From: an uncultured Lacinutrix sp.
GTDB taxonomy: Bacteria; Bacteroidota; Bacteroidia; Flavobacteriales; Flavobacteriaceae
Direction: 5' to 3'
Assembly (NCBI RefSeq): GCF_947500325.1
Contig: NZ_CANMRQ010000002.1
Span: 1-64,000, forward strand
DNA length: 64,000 bases
Shown here: positions 16,529 through 25,121 of the stretch, one piece after another
Layout of the letters: each line of letters begins with the position of its first letter
Position numbering within the stretch: position 1 is the first letter of the stretch
Translations under genes and position numbers: made by a program
The notes under the pieces: generated by a model
The model's input: only the letters and a program-made list of their open reading frames with translations
Database searches by the model: none
What the model was told of the DNA's origin: nothing

Positions 16529-16656
16529 TTTCCTAATAATTGTTTAAATGCGTTATTGAATGCTTCTAAAAAGAGTTCCAATCCACGTGTCACCATATAC
16601 ACGCAGATCAAAACAATTTTGAAGATGAATTGTAATAGTGTTAGTATCGTTTTCAT
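16525..16656 (-). CDS. 43-residue single-pass membrane protein (element A)
   Basis: Translated by hand: an ATG at 16656 opens a 43-residue frame, beginning M-K-T-I-L-T-L-L-Q-F, with one hydrophobic helix followed by an amphipathic end (L-F-L-E-A-F-N-N-A-F-K-Q-L-L). Its TGA overlaps the ATG of the coupling ATPase gene. A 47-residue counterpart with the same helix and a similar L-E-S-I-L-S-A-L-N-N-V-L tail lies at the same place in element B. It may anchor the soluble coupling protein in the membrane. Confidence 0.65.
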   Translation of the reverse strand: MKTILTLLQFIFKIVLICVYMVTRGLELFLEAFNNAFKQLLGK

Positions 16657-16666
16657 ATTATTCGAT

Positions 16667-17377
16667 TTAATCTAGATTAGAGATAAATGCGACAGGAATA
16701 CCTAACTCTCCAAATACAGCCGTATATAGTTTTCGCATCATTGCGAAAGCTTTGTCCTGCTTTATTGTCCGTGGCTGATACACCACAACAACTTTGATAT
16801 TAGAACTGCCTTTAATCACGCCAGATGCCTGCTGTAAAAACAATGCTTTCACCTTTTCGGAAGACTTTTCCAGTAGCATCAAATCTTTATATCGATGTAC
16901 CGAGAACCAATCGCCATTATTCTCCTGCAAATCCGAATAGACGCATAGCGTCGTTTGACTAATGGTGTCCTTCTGTAGATGCTTTAGTTCTTCTACTAAT
17001 GGCTTCCAAATAGAAGAGTATTGATGAACTGTACTGTCTTTTGGCTGTGATAACGTAGCGTCCATTTTAGTGTAGAACTGCTTGATTTCAGCATCACGTT
17101 CTAGTTGATTTCCCATTAGAGCAGTACCACCACCAAGAGAGAATTCTGAACGTTTGTTGTGAACTAGACTGCTAATAGCACCATAACGAAATGTTGCGGA
17201 TTGCCATGAATTAGCTTCTAGGTTAAACCGTGACTGTATAGCCTCAATATCTGGCTTTGCGACAAAGTCGGTTTCTGTCACGTCTTCTAAAACAGAAATA
17301 GTGATTCCTGTTTGCTCTGAGTTGGTGCAGGCTGACATCGTCAGCCCAATCACCAATATGTATATCCAACTTCTCAT
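16667..17377 (-). CDS. vWA-like lipoprotein (element A)
   Basis: 236 residues with signal peptide and lipobox M-S-A-C. The mature part starts with an I-T-I-S-V-L-E-D-V-T-E strand-loop and has internal L-C-V-Y-S-D-L-Q-E and V-V-V-V-Y-Q-P strands, the order expected of a von Willebrand A/Rossmann fold with an altered metal site. The homologue in B has V-I-I-D-R-S-E and L-L-F-S-D-L-K. Located between a 4-TM coiled-coil protein and the coupling protein, it may be part of an envelope transfer accessory complex. Confidence 0.6.
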   Translation of the reverse strand: MRSWIYILVIGLTMSACTNSEQTGITISVLEDVTETDFVAKPDIEAIQSRFNLEANSWQSATFRYGAISSLVHNKRSEFSLGGGTALMGNQLERDAEIKQFYTKMDATLSQPKDSTVHQYSSIWKPLVEELKHLQKDTISQTTLCVYSDLQENNGDWFSVHRYKDLMLLEKSSEKVKALFLQQASGVIKGSSNIKVVVVYQPRTIKQDKAFAMMRKLYTAVFGELGIPVAFISNLD

Positions 17378-17379
17378 AA

Positions 17380-18483
17380 CTATATACTTAAACCTTTATA
17401 GAATGATGGAAGCATTGGAATGTCATCTTCGAAGAACTTCGGCACCTTACCATCAGAGCGATGGATACAATTGGTACTATAAAATGTCTTCTGTGACTCC
17501 TCGTATAATCGCTGGATGAGCTCTTGCATATCGTGCGCATAAATTTGTATTTGCGTACGTGCGAGCTCCGATTCCTTCTGTTGTTTACGAACTTCAGCAA
17601 TCTTCAATTTTAACTCATCAACTTCTTTTTTAAGCTGTTTTGCTTCATCTTCAGCAATTCGGTACTTATCCCATATCTTCTTTTCCGCTCGGCTAAGTCC
17701 AGCAAATGTGACCACTAGCGTTGCTACTGCGGTAAAGAATAGGTTGAGACAAGCGAAGTAAAGCGGTCCTGCGCCACCACCAAATACATCATTACCTCTA
17801 AAAGTGGTTGTTCTAAAGATGCCTAACACGTAGAAGATTCCAAATAACACTACAAAAACTGTAACTGCTATGAGGCGTTTCTGCCACAAGGTTTTTCCCT
17901 TGTCGATAATCTCGTGGAGATGCTCTGCAATGTAGAATATCCCAATACCGATGGCTAGTCCGATAATGTAAGATGTGATAAGCGGATACCCCATAGCCTG
18001 TAGTGCCGTACCTGATATCAAAGTATCTACCAATACTAAAAACATTAAAATAAGTCGTGTCCACTTATAGCGTGCAGCCTTCTTCTTTAAGGTGTTGTCA
18101 CACTTCTCAAGCTCTCGCTTTTTCAAACGGTAATCCGTTTCGGTCTTTTCAAGTTCTGTTTCCAACTCTTGTAATTTCCTGTCCGCTTCCGCTTTATCCG
18201 CTACAATGTGGTGGGATTCAATCTCCGATTGTAACTCCTTCTTTGCCGTCATCATCATCTTGGAGTACGCTCCATTAATGACACCGCTGTAGACGTCTTT
18301 TTCACAGTTCGCTTCGGGCTTACTGGGTTTCATATTCCCTAAGTCTTTACCTAAAGGAATGGCGACGTCCTTTTTAATTGTTTCGTGTTGTTTTAAGAGC
18401 TGCTGCTCTAAATCAGCCATTTTGTATCTGAACACAGTTATACTGTTATTTTCCGATACGTTGTTCTTCACTTTTTGTTTCAT
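17380..18483 (-). CDS. Four-TM coiled-coil membrane protein (element A)
   Basis: 367 residues. A long charged coiled coil (~75-150), four hydrophobic helices (about 152-170, 174-192, 205-226, 240-262), a second coiled coil (~270-325) and a Cys-containing tail. No named family is recognised. The element B homologue (363 residues) has the same layout with low sequence similarity. First gene of the transfer operon and divergent from the CARF regulator gene, 2 bp upstream of the lipoprotein gene; probably a membrane scaffold for transfer. Confidence 0.6.
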   Translation of the reverse strand: MKQKVKNNVSENNSITVFRYKMADLEQQLLKQHETIKKDVAIPLGKDLGNMKPSKPEANCEKDVYSGVINGAYSKMMMTAKKELQSEIESHHIVADKAEADRKLQELETELEKTETDYRLKKRELEKCDNTLKKKAARYKWTRLILMFLVLVDTLISGTALQAMGYPLITSYIIGLAIGIGIFYIAEHLHEIIDKGKTLWQKRLIAVTVFVVLFGIFYVLGIFRTTTFRGNDVFGGGAGPLYFACLNLFFTAVATLVVTFAGLSRAEKKIWDKYRIAEDEAKQLKKEVDELKLKIAEVRKQQKESELARTQIQIYAHDMQELIQRLYEESQKTFYSTNCIHRSDGKVPKFFEDDIPMLPSFYKGLSI

Positions 18484-18617
18484 GATTTTTAGTTTTAAAA
18501 TGTTACATTTATAGGATAACCTCTTTTGCTAAAAATCTTTTTTCGCTTATTTTATAAGTATTTACATTTCAAAAAGTGATGATTTTTTTATCTTGTGCTT
18601 AATTTTTACACAGAAAT

Positions 18618-20078
18618 ATGAGTAAAATATTAGTATCATGGGTAGCCACAGGACACGATTTTCTTAGAAAGAATAGAGACTCGTCGGACTTTTCCATTAA
18701 TGAGAACGGCCCACATTATTCACTCTATCGTGATTTTGGGAAGGATTTTGATATTCATTATTTGCTGAGCCAGTATAACGAAAACGAAAACCTTGAAGCG
18801 GAATTAAAATGTAAAAGATTGGCAGGTAAACTCCGTAATGATTTTAAAAAACAAGTGATTGTAAGGTATATGAGTATTGATGATATTCTTTCTATCGGAA
18901 CGATAAAGAATAAAATTGATAGTCTTGTTAAGGTATTATTGAAAGATATGGATGTACAAGTATTTGTAAGCTCAGGTACACCATCTATGCAGACAGCTTG
19001 GTATTTAATGGGGTGTGAATTATTTCAGCGAGATACGATTCAATTTTTCAGAAGACGAGAAGCTCGGTTCATTAAAGATGGTAGAACACCACCGAAAGAA
19101 TATATAAAGTTTGATGTTTCTAGCTATGCTGGAGTTACCAATGCACGGGATAACTATGGTGCTAGAGATAACAATAAAATCCAAAAACCTTTTGTTACAG
19201 CTTCATTAACTGATATATATACTAAAGCGATTCAACTTGCAGGAAATGATAAAACTACAGTTTTAATTCAAGGAGCATCGGGTACTGGAAAAGTCTTTTT
19301 ATCTAATTACATTCATCGTGAATCCAACCGAAAGAACAAATCTATTCTAAAAATCAACTGTGGTGCTTTTCGGGAAGAAGTATTAGAGACCAAACTGTTT
19401 GGTTATGCAAAAGGTGCATTTTCAAACGCCACACAACTTACTACGGGCTTATTTGAACGTGCTAAAGGCGGTACTGTTGTTATGGAAGATATTGAAAAAT
19501 TACCCCTTCGATTGCAGATACGTCTTACCAGTGTATTGGGCAAAAAAGCATTTCAACGCATAGGTTCTAACAGGGATATTGATATGGATGTTCGCATAAT
19601 TGCTATAACAACAGAAGATCTGTATGTCCTAAGAGATCAAGGTGTATTTCATAAAGAATTACACTACCGATTGGCGATTGCCGAATTGCAGTTGCCTTCT
19701 TTTTACACAATGAGTAAAAAAGAACGGAAACAATGGGTAGGTTATTTTATGGAAACTACTTATACTAAATTAGAAGTAGATTATATCGAACATATATCAA
19801 AAGAGGCTTGGGATTTTATTTTGCAGTATCCTTTTTTAGGAAACCTTAAAGAAGTGTCTAATATGGTAGAAGTTTTCTATACCTTTTGTAAAGGAAAGAT
19901 TACATTAAAAGATATACCAAAGCAGATGATTCGTGATAATAAAGCATCTGTTTTACGATTGGATGCGGTTATTAAAAAACACGTTCAACAAGTGACTGAG
20001 CGTTGTGGAGGGAATAAAAATAGAGCTGCTTCTTTATTAGGAATTGATAGAGCGACGGTAAGGAAATATGTAAAATAA
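18618..20078 (+). CDS. RtcR-like CARF-AAA-Fis regulator with atypical motifs
   Basis: 486 residues. The N-terminal CARF domain (1-170) has the RtcR-type ligand motif S-S-G-T-P-S-M-Q-T-A-W. A sigma-54-activator AAA domain (~195-415) follows, with Walker A GASGTGK (219-225) and arginine-finger region. A Fis-type HTH ends it (N-R-A-A-S-L-L-G-I-D-R-A-T-V-R-K). The sigma-contact loop GAFTGA reads GAFSNA and Walker B Asp-Glu reads Glu-Asp. There are no rtcA/rtcB genes nearby. It is divergent from the element A transfer operon (135 bp apart) and could link a nucleotide or RNA-end signal to transfer. Confidence 0.8.
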   Translation: MSKILVSWVATGHDFLRKNRDSSDFSINENGPHYSLYRDFGKDFDIHYLLSQYNENENLEAELKCKRLAGKLRNDFKKQVIVRYMSIDDILSIGTIKNKIDSLVKVLLKDMDVQVFVSSGTPSMQTAWYLMGCELFQRDTIQFFRRREARFIKDGRTPPKEYIKFDVSSYAGVTNARDNYGARDNNKIQKPFVTASLTDIYTKAIQLAGNDKTTVLIQGASGTGKVFLSNYIHRESNRKNKSILKINCGAFREEVLETKLFGYAKGAFSNATQLTTGLFERAKGGTVVMEDIEKLPLRLQIRLTSVLGKKAFQRIGSNRDIDMDVRIIAITTEDLYVLRDQGVFHKELHYRLAIAELQLPSFYTMSKKERKQWVGYFMETTYTKLEVDYIEHISKEAWDFILQYPFLGNLKEVSNMVEVFYTFCKGKITLKDIPKQMIRDNKASVLRLDAVIKKHVQQVTERCGGNKNRAASLLGIDRATVRKYVK

Positions 20079-20131
20079 AAACATTCATAAAGGTGAATGT
20101 TTTAAGTATTAAATTGTTTTGAATCATTAGT

Positions 20132-20401
20132 TCAATTAAATTTAGATTCAATTACAATTCGAAATTGATTTTTTTTAAGATAATTCATAAGTTGATTCCA
20201 CTTTCTTTGTGGCAACTCCTTATTTTTACTTAAATCAATTTCGGGTGCTCCATCAATATTTGAATCATCACTCTCTCTGAAGTTAATACCAAGTTCTTTG
20301 AGTTTGTTCTCTAAATCTTCTAGGCTATTTTCTTCCGAATTGGGGCAAATAAATAAGACGGTTGTTTCGATTGGTAAATCGAAGTTTTGAATAAATTTCA
20401 T
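20132..20401 (-). CDS. Hypothetical 89-residue protein
   Basis: Soluble, acidic in the middle (E-E-N-S-L-E-D-L-E-N-K-L-K-E-L), with an I-D-G-A-P-E-I-D-L segment. No signal peptide or TM. Convergent with the CARF gene and divergent from the HEPN-like gene. No function recognised; codon pattern and ATG start make it a likely real gene. Confidence 0.45.
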   Translation of the reverse strand: MKFIQNFDLPIETTVLFICPNSEENSLEDLENKLKELGINFRESDDSNIDGAPEIDLSKNKELPQRKWNQLMNYLKKNQFRIVIESKFN

Positions 20402-20490
20402 AATATAATATTTTGATTTCCATTACATTATATCAGAAAAACTATAATCTTGTCAAGTGTTAAAATTTAACTATTTTTAACAAAAAATAT

Positions 20491-21426
20491 ATGACTGAAA
20501 ATTACACGACATATCATCATAAGGCTAGAAACTTATATGCTGAACTATTCAAGAAGAAAATAATAGCTAATAAGAAACAAGATTTACGACAGATTTTAGA
20601 AGCAATTTTAATTCAACTTTTAAAAAAGTATTATAAGAAGGAAGCTACCGATCACCATCTAAGATTTGGAGACCTTAATACAATGAAGAAAAAATATGAG
20701 ACTCTTTTAAATGGAAATATATTAGATGAAAAATTTAGACCTGCACTTAAATTTTTAAATGATGAAGGTAACATGGGTAGTCATCCCAATGACAGAACAG
20801 ACAATGCAGGAGAAGAATCATATGTAGAAGCTCTAATTATTTGTATAAAACCAATAATAAAGCATTTTTTCGAGGATTATAAATTTGACACCAGTTTTCT
20901 TGATGCTGAAAAAACAAAAGAAATCAGAACTTTAGAAGAAGACAATCAAAAACTGGTTCAAGAAAAACAAGAACTAGAACAACAATTAAATCTTCGAACT
21001 AAAACCGAACAGGAGTTAATTCAAAAATTAACATCAGAAAAAGATTTATTATCAAAATCTGAGTCTGAAAAAGTAGCACTCATCGAGTCAAAAAATAAAG
21101 TCAAAAAAAAGAGTGAACTATTAACCATATTATCTTATATATTAGGAGCATTCCTTCTTTTTGGAATCATTTATATATTTATGGCTCAAAACAATATAAA
21201 TTTAAAAGAAACTCAAATTAAATCACTTACGAATTCAAAACAACATTCTGAAGAACTCATCAGAAGAAAGAACTCAACAATTGATTCGCTTGAAAGAGTT
21301 GTTTTAGTCACAGAAAGTAAAGAAGAAAAGAACTTTGGATTTAAAAATGAATTTAAGGGCAATGTCGGTAAGGTAGAAAACCATCAAAATATAAACAACC
21401 TCGATGATCTTGATAAAAAAGAATAA
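20491..21426 (+). CDS. HEPN/DUF4145-like protein with coiled coil and TM anchor
   Basis: 311 residues. Residues ~5-130 are helical with R-Q-I-L-E-A-I-L, F-L-N-D-E-G-N-M-G-S-H-P-N and a closing helix, a pattern like DUF4145 or C-terminal abortive-infection HEPN-type domains (R...N.GSH). Then a coiled coil (~145-205), one TM helix (~211-232) and another coiled coil. The stop overlaps the next gene by 23 bp, so the two are translationally coupled. The pair may be a membrane sensor with a secreted partner; function unknown. Confidence 0.5.
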   Translation: MTENYTTYHHKARNLYAELFKKKIIANKKQDLRQILEAILIQLLKKYYKKEATDHHLRFGDLNTMKKKYETLLNGNILDEKFRPALKFLNDEGNMGSHPNDRTDNAGEESYVEALIICIKPIIKHFFEDYKFDTSFLDAEKTKEIRTLEEDNQKLVQEKQELEQQLNLRTKTEQELIQKLTSEKDLLSKSESEKVALIESKNKVKKKSELLTILSYILGAFLLFGIIYIFMAQNNINLKETQIKSLTNSKQHSEELIRRKNSTIDSLERVVLVTESKEEKNFGFKNEFKGNVGKVENHQNINNLDDLDKKE

Positions 21427-23401
21427 TAGATTTTTCCTGTTTGTAATACTTTGTTTTACAAATGTCAGCATATCGTTCTGCCAATCGGATTCCAAGAAGA
21501 CAAGCAATATAGAAATCAAAAAAATATTGAATGAAAAAGCAGAATACTGTGCTGTCCCTTTAGATTTTCAATTAAGTTTTTCCGAAAAAGTGGACAAGGT
21601 CTATAATGTTCAAAATGTAAAAGAAGGCATCAATATAAGTGGTAATCAAAAGGTCATTATTAATACAGGAGTTGTTTATCTCAAGGGGAAAGACTCAGAA
21701 GTTTTTTATTCTCCCGAAAAAAGTGAGACTGCTATCAGCAAGGAGTTTCAAAAGTTGATGAACATAAAACTTGATAGCACCCTGCGGAAATTAGATGACC
21801 TTAATCAAAGAATAAGCAAATGGGACAGTACACTTGTTCGTTTTGCAAAAGTTTTGGAAAAACTCCCCAATGATAATCCAAAGAAACCTCAAGGAATTGA
21901 GCTCCTGAAACAATACAAACAGAATATCCAAACAGCATCCTGTTTAAATAATGATTATGGAGACCAAGTTATTATCGAAACAGACGAGCAAGGAAACAAA
22001 GATTATCTTTTTGATATTGAAAAAATAAAAAATGACCCAAACTATTTATTTGTCGGTAATGAAATCGAAGGGTTCGTGATTGTTAAAAAATCTAATAAAT
22101 ATGGATTTTTAAGTACGGATGATTCCTATAAAGACATTCCATTTAGATATGAAAAGGTAAGACCATTTAAGTTTGGACGAGCTGTTGTTGAAGATAGAGA
22201 GAGAATATATGTAATAGATAAAAAAAGTAATGAATTATTTTCTTTCGCAAAAAGTTCAACAGGCTTTGAATTGAATCCTGATTTCTCTAGTCAATATAAA
22301 GCTTTTGATATTTTACCAATTAACGAAAGTCGATTCTTAATGAAAGGCATACTAAATGGTGTTGCAGATTGTAGTGTACTTATAAATCAAACAGGTGGAA
22401 AATTGAGTGATTGTTACAATACATTAGAACAGATTAAGGGAAGCTCTAGTATCTTAAAAGGAACTACTATAGAATCTATACATGCTGAATATCAAGGTGA
22501 AAAACAAATTTTTAAAGAAATTGAAAAATCATTTGTTGATACCAATGGAACTAAAATTTTTGATAAAAAAATAAATTTAAAAAAGTTTAAGTTCAAGCTT
22601 AAAGGAAATAAATTCAAACAGGAAATAGCAAGAGTAGAAGATTTAATTGCTATTGCAAATGCAAAAAAGTACGTCCTTATCTTTAGTGTATTTAATTCTT
22701 ACGACACGTTGTATTATTATACAATTATTGAAGACCTCAAAAAGAGTAGAAATCTAAATTGTTTATCATTACCTGTAAAAGAATCTGAATATAGGGTCAA
22801 TAGAAAAAACCATCTCTTTTTCTATTTAAAAGATTACTCCAATTCTGAATCAAAAATTTTACTCACAGGTGTTTCGTATGACGAAGAATCTTATTCTTCA
22901 AAAAAATCATTTAAGCCATATCTTAATATTCCAAATAAAAAAATCACTCAAGATAATTACAAAATTAAAAATGATGATACATCAACACATGTTATTAATC
23001 TTCATAAAAACTCGTTAAGCGTGCAAAAGCAAAAACGACATACTATCTATAACTTTTCAGAAAATCGTTACATAGATATTTTATGTGATTCAATAATTGG
23101 TATAGATAGTGATAGCGAAAGAATCATTTTCACTAGCTCAATAATAATATCAAAAGACAAATCTATATATACTTCTGAATCATCTGGCTTTGGAGTTTCA
23201 AATTTTGATGGGTTATATATAATCCCACCAATATTTGAGAATATTGATTATTCTTCTTCCAATTCCAATATAGAAGCCTATACTTTTGATAACAAAACTA
23301 TAATTTTTGATAAAGAAGGAAATTGTTTAAATGGTGATTGCGATACATACAAACAATTGAAAAACAACTATTTTTATTTACTAAACACTTTTCAAGATTA
23401 A
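21404..23401 (+). CDS. Secreted WG-repeat-like protein
   Basis: 665 residues with a signal peptide (hydrophobic stretch 9-22, ending SISFCQ). The middle holds WG-repeat-like units (K-Y-G-F-L-S, P-F-R-Y-E-K-V-R-P-F-K-F-G-R-A-V-V) and the C-terminus another such unit (G-F-G-V-S-N-F-D-G-L-Y-I-I-P-P-I-F-E-N-I-D). It has a short coiled coil early. Probably periplasmic or surface located. Translationally coupled to the TM protein before it, which suggests a complex across the inner membrane. Confidence 0.55.
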   Translation: MILIKKNNRFFLFVILCFTNVSISFCQSDSKKTSNIEIKKILNEKAEYCAVPLDFQLSFSEKVDKVYNVQNVKEGINISGNQKVIINTGVVYLKGKDSEVFYSPEKSETAISKEFQKLMNIKLDSTLRKLDDLNQRISKWDSTLVRFAKVLEKLPNDNPKKPQGIELLKQYKQNIQTASCLNNDYGDQVIIETDEQGNKDYLFDIEKIKNDPNYLFVGNEIEGFVIVKKSNKYGFLSTDDSYKDIPFRYEKVRPFKFGRAVVEDRERIYVIDKKSNELFSFAKSSTGFELNPDFSSQYKAFDILPINESRFLMKGILNGVADCSVLINQTGGKLSDCYNTLEQIKGSSSILKGTTIESIHAEYQGEKQIFKEIEKSFVDTNGTKIFDKKINLKKFKFKLKGNKFKQEIARVEDLIAIANAKKYVLIFSVFNSYDTLYYYTIIEDLKKSRNLNCLSLPVKESEYRVNRKNHLFFYLKDYSNSESKILLTGVSYDEESYSSKKSFKPYLNIPNKKITQDNYKIKNDDTSTHVINLHKNSLSVQKQKRHTIYNFSENRYIDILCDSIIGIDSDSERIIFTSSIIISKDKSIYTSESSGFGVSNFDGLYIIPPIFENIDYSSSNSNIEAYTFDNKTIIFDKEGNCLNGDCDTYKQLKNNYFYLLNTFQD

Positions 23402-23411
23402 AAAATAGATC

Positions 23412-23648
23412 ATGAAAATAACAACATTAGTACTCATTCTTTCACTTACAACAATGGGTTTTGCACAACACGAGACACATAATAATGATGATGGAAGAAT
23501 TATAAAAATCCCTGTAGTCTTACATATAGTAAATAAAAAGGCTAATGAAATTATTGAGCAATTAAATACAAATTATGCTGCAAAGAATGACATGTCATTA
23601 GCTGATACTCAGTATAAGACATTAGCTGGTAACTATAAATGCTATTAA
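23412..23648 (+). pseudogene. Fragment of a secreted M43-type metalloprotease
   Basis: 78 residues with a signal peptide (cleavage after F-A-Q). The mature part I-K-I-P-V-V-L-H-I-V followed by Q-L-N-T-N-Y-A-A-K-N-D resembles the start of pappalysin/cytophagalysin (M43) enzymes, which are much longer and carry HExxH downstream. No such motif follows, so this looks like a truncated remnant. It might still be a short secreted peptide. Confidence 0.45.
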
Positions 23649-23656
23649 ATAAAATG

Positions 23657-23678
23657 AAAAGCCCGTAATCGGGCTTTT
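23657..23678 (+). terminator. Rho-independent terminator
   Basis: AAAAGCCCG (23657-23665), loop TAAT, CGGGCTTTT (23670-23678) then T-rich. It closes the plus-strand operon and also serves the convergent gene on the other side. Confidence 0.88.
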
Positions 23679-23679
23679 T

Positions 23680-24165
23680 TTAAATTGATTTGTCTGTTAT
23701 GTAATCTACACTAAAGTAGTCATATCCAGCATAGGATAACATTGAAATACCAACAGTAGATAAAGCTTCGTTTAATTTTACAGCTTCCTGATAATGATTT
23801 TGGGTCATTTTCTTTGGGCGAAAATTAACGCTAGGTCTTGTAATAGCAAGTACCACACCTTTTGCATCTACCATAAGGGCATTTCGTACTACTGTAGAAA
23901 CGTCACTTTCAATAGTAAATGGACGTTTGTAATCTGAAAATCCAATCATCTCATTATCTTTATTATAATAGATAATTGTGAAAAACTCTTTTTTCACCTT
24001 TTTACTTTCTCTTACAAATTCTTCTCTTGAATTACTATCATTAAGAAAGTATGGTAACTCCTCAAGTTTCTTAAAAGAAGTCTGTTCTTGAAGAGGGTTT
24101 TCAGATGCGAATTGGTATACACCATTTCTACATGTTATTTCTATAGGTTTTAATTGTGTTGTCAT
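23680..24165 (-). CDS. Degenerate RadC/JAB-like protein
   Basis: 161 residues. The second half follows the RadC/JAB pattern (R-N-A-L-M-V-D-A-K-G-V-V-L, R-P-S-x-N-F-R-P-K, T-x-N-x-x-x-E-A-V-K-L-N-E-A-L, closing G-Y-D-Y-F-S), but the metal-binding H-N-H-P-S-G is I-T-R-P-S-V, so the metal site is lost. RadC-like proteins are frequent on Bacteroidota mobile elements. Probably non-catalytic here. Family assignment is moderate. Confidence 0.45.
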   Translation of the reverse strand: MTTQLKPIEITCRNGVYQFASENPLQEQTSFKKLEELPYFLNDSNSREEFVRESKKVKKEFFTIIYYNKDNEMIGFSDYKRPFTIESDVSTVVRNALMVDAKGVVLAITRPSVNFRPKKMTQNHYQEAVKLNEALSTVGISMLSYAGYDYFSVDYITDKSI

Positions 24166-24276
24166 AAGGAACTAATATTTTAAATTCCTCATTATCATAG
24201 CATAATACCAAAAAAAGTCAACACCTAAAATCGCCCTTACACACACATCAAATTCAAAATCTACACAGATGATAAT

Positions 24277-24507
24277 TTACCTTATTTCATATCTAGCCTT
24301 CTCAATCTTATCTACAGACCTAGCACATATCTGTCTTATACGTGATGTACTTACACCATATAACTTAGCAATAGATATATAAGTCATATCTTCTAATGTT
24401 CTAAGGCGTAACATCTCAAAGGAACGTTCGTTTAATATGGATTTATAAGCTTTTTCGTTTCTTATGAATACATCTTTTTGGATATCAAATTGACCGATTT
24501 TTTTCAT
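24277..24507 (-). CDS. Sigma-70 region-4-like HTH protein
   Basis: 76 residues. L-N-E-R-S-F-E-M-L-R-L-R and S-I-A-K-L-Y-G-V-S-T-S-R-I-R-Q-I match sigma region 4 (NERE..VI..R...E..T...IA...GVS..RVRQI). No region 2 is present, so it is not a full sigma factor; a DNA-binding regulator is more likely. Two GTC-type palindromes lie just upstream. Confidence 0.7.
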   Translation of the reverse strand: MKKIGQFDIQKDVFIRNEKAYKSILNERSFEMLRLRTLEDMTYISIAKLYGVSTSRIRQICARSVDKIEKARYEIR

Positions 24508-24528
24508 ATTTATTATTATAACATTAAT

Positions 24529-24572
24529 GTCTATGTAGACACTTATAAAATACTTTAATGTCCATTATGGAC
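24529..24572. promoter_or_regulatory. Paired palindromes upstream of the HTH gene
   Basis: GTCTATGTAGAC (24529-24540) and GTCCATTATGGAC (24560-24572) are two similar GTCYA...TRGAC palindromes about 31 bp apart (three helical turns), 22 bp before the HTH gene start. They look like a pair of operators for a dimeric regulator. Confidence 0.5.
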
Positions 24573-24581
24573 CCAACTATT

Positions 24582-24605
24582 GGGAGAAAAGCGTTAGCTT
24601 TTCCC
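24582..24605. terminator. Hairpin after the winged-helix gene
   Basis: GGGAGAAAAGC (24582-24592) pairs with GCTTTTCCC (24597-24605) with one bulge. It lies directly downstream of the minus-strand winged-helix gene; T tail is weak. Confidence 0.5.
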
Positions 24606-24608
24606 TTG

Positions 24609-25121
24609 TTACACCCAACTATCTCTTTCTAATTGTTTACGTTGTTGTTCGTCTCTTATTTGCATCAATCGGATATGGTCAGGCATTTTTTCTTTTGCGG
24701 TGTACGTTGGTATAGAAATTTCTTTTGTAGTAAGTAATACTTGCGGTGGTTTTTCTTTTGTTTTTTCGTTGTAAAACGTAGTTTTTTCCGAGTTTTGAAC
24801 GGGTAGTGCATAAAAGACACGTTTGGCTCGTTTTCGTCTTACAGGGTCTGTTAAATCATTGCCCAAATAATCGGAAACACTAATGAGCTTTTGTTCCAAT
24901 AGCTCTTGTATTCCATTAGTAACACTTCGGTTGGATAGCCCCGTTTTTTCAAACTGCGAATGCGAAATCCAATCCCGCTGTTTTACATTTCCATTGGCAT
25001 CACGCCACCCTAAAAGATTCCTGATAATTTTTAAATACACACGCACAGCTGAACCACTTAGCATTCCAATCTGTTTATCAAAAAACACATTAGGAACTGG
25101 TGTCGTATGATTAAGCTTCAT
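24609..25121 (-). CDS. Replication-protein-like winged-helix protein
   Basis: 170 residues. The N-terminal ~100 residues (T-P-V-P-N-V-F-F-D, S-A-V-R-V-Y-L-K-I-I-R, W-I-S-H-S-Q-F-E-K-T-G-L-S-N-R-S-V) form a winged helix like those of phage/plasmid replication initiators and RepA/DnaD-N-type proteins. The C-terminus is basic and disordered. Start overlaps the 69-residue upstream gene by 11 bp. Inferred role: replication initiation of element C. Confidence 0.6.
   Translation of the reverse strand: MKLNHTTPVPNVFFDKQIGMLSGSAVRVYLKIIRNLLGWRDANGNVKQRDWISHSQFEKTGLSNRSVTNGIQELLEQKLISVSDYLGNDLTDPVRRKRAKRVFYALPVQNSEKTTFYNEKTKEKPPQVLLTTKEISIPTYTAKEKMPDHIRLMQIRDEQQRKQLERDSWV

Larger units (their letters stand above)
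6757..18483. mobile_element. Integrative mobilizable element A (core extent)
   Basis: The ordered set is paired tyrosine recombinases, AAA ATPase, divergent XRE gene, cargo (DUF262 gene), second XRE gene, lipoprotein, oriT-like structure, split relaxase, MobC-like protein, coupling ATPase, small membrane protein, vWA-like lipoprotein and a 4-TM coiled-coil protein. Every piece except the cargo recurs in the same order at 45185-61861. No VirB/Tra mating-pore genes are visible, so self-transfer is unlikely; mobilization by a helper is inferred. Exact ends and att repeats could not be identified, so the limits given are gene limits. Confidence 0.75.

Noticed and set aside
18484-18617. Searched for a sigma-54 -24/-12 promoter (TGGCA-N7-TTGC) beside the CARF regulator
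   Set aside because: No acceptable match on either strand by eye, so no sigma-54 promoter is claimed.
24558-24571. 13-bp TGTCCATTATGGA shared with about 59897-59909
   Set aside because: The sequence is short and palindromic, the genes around the two copies are unrelated and only two copies were seen; treated as chance.
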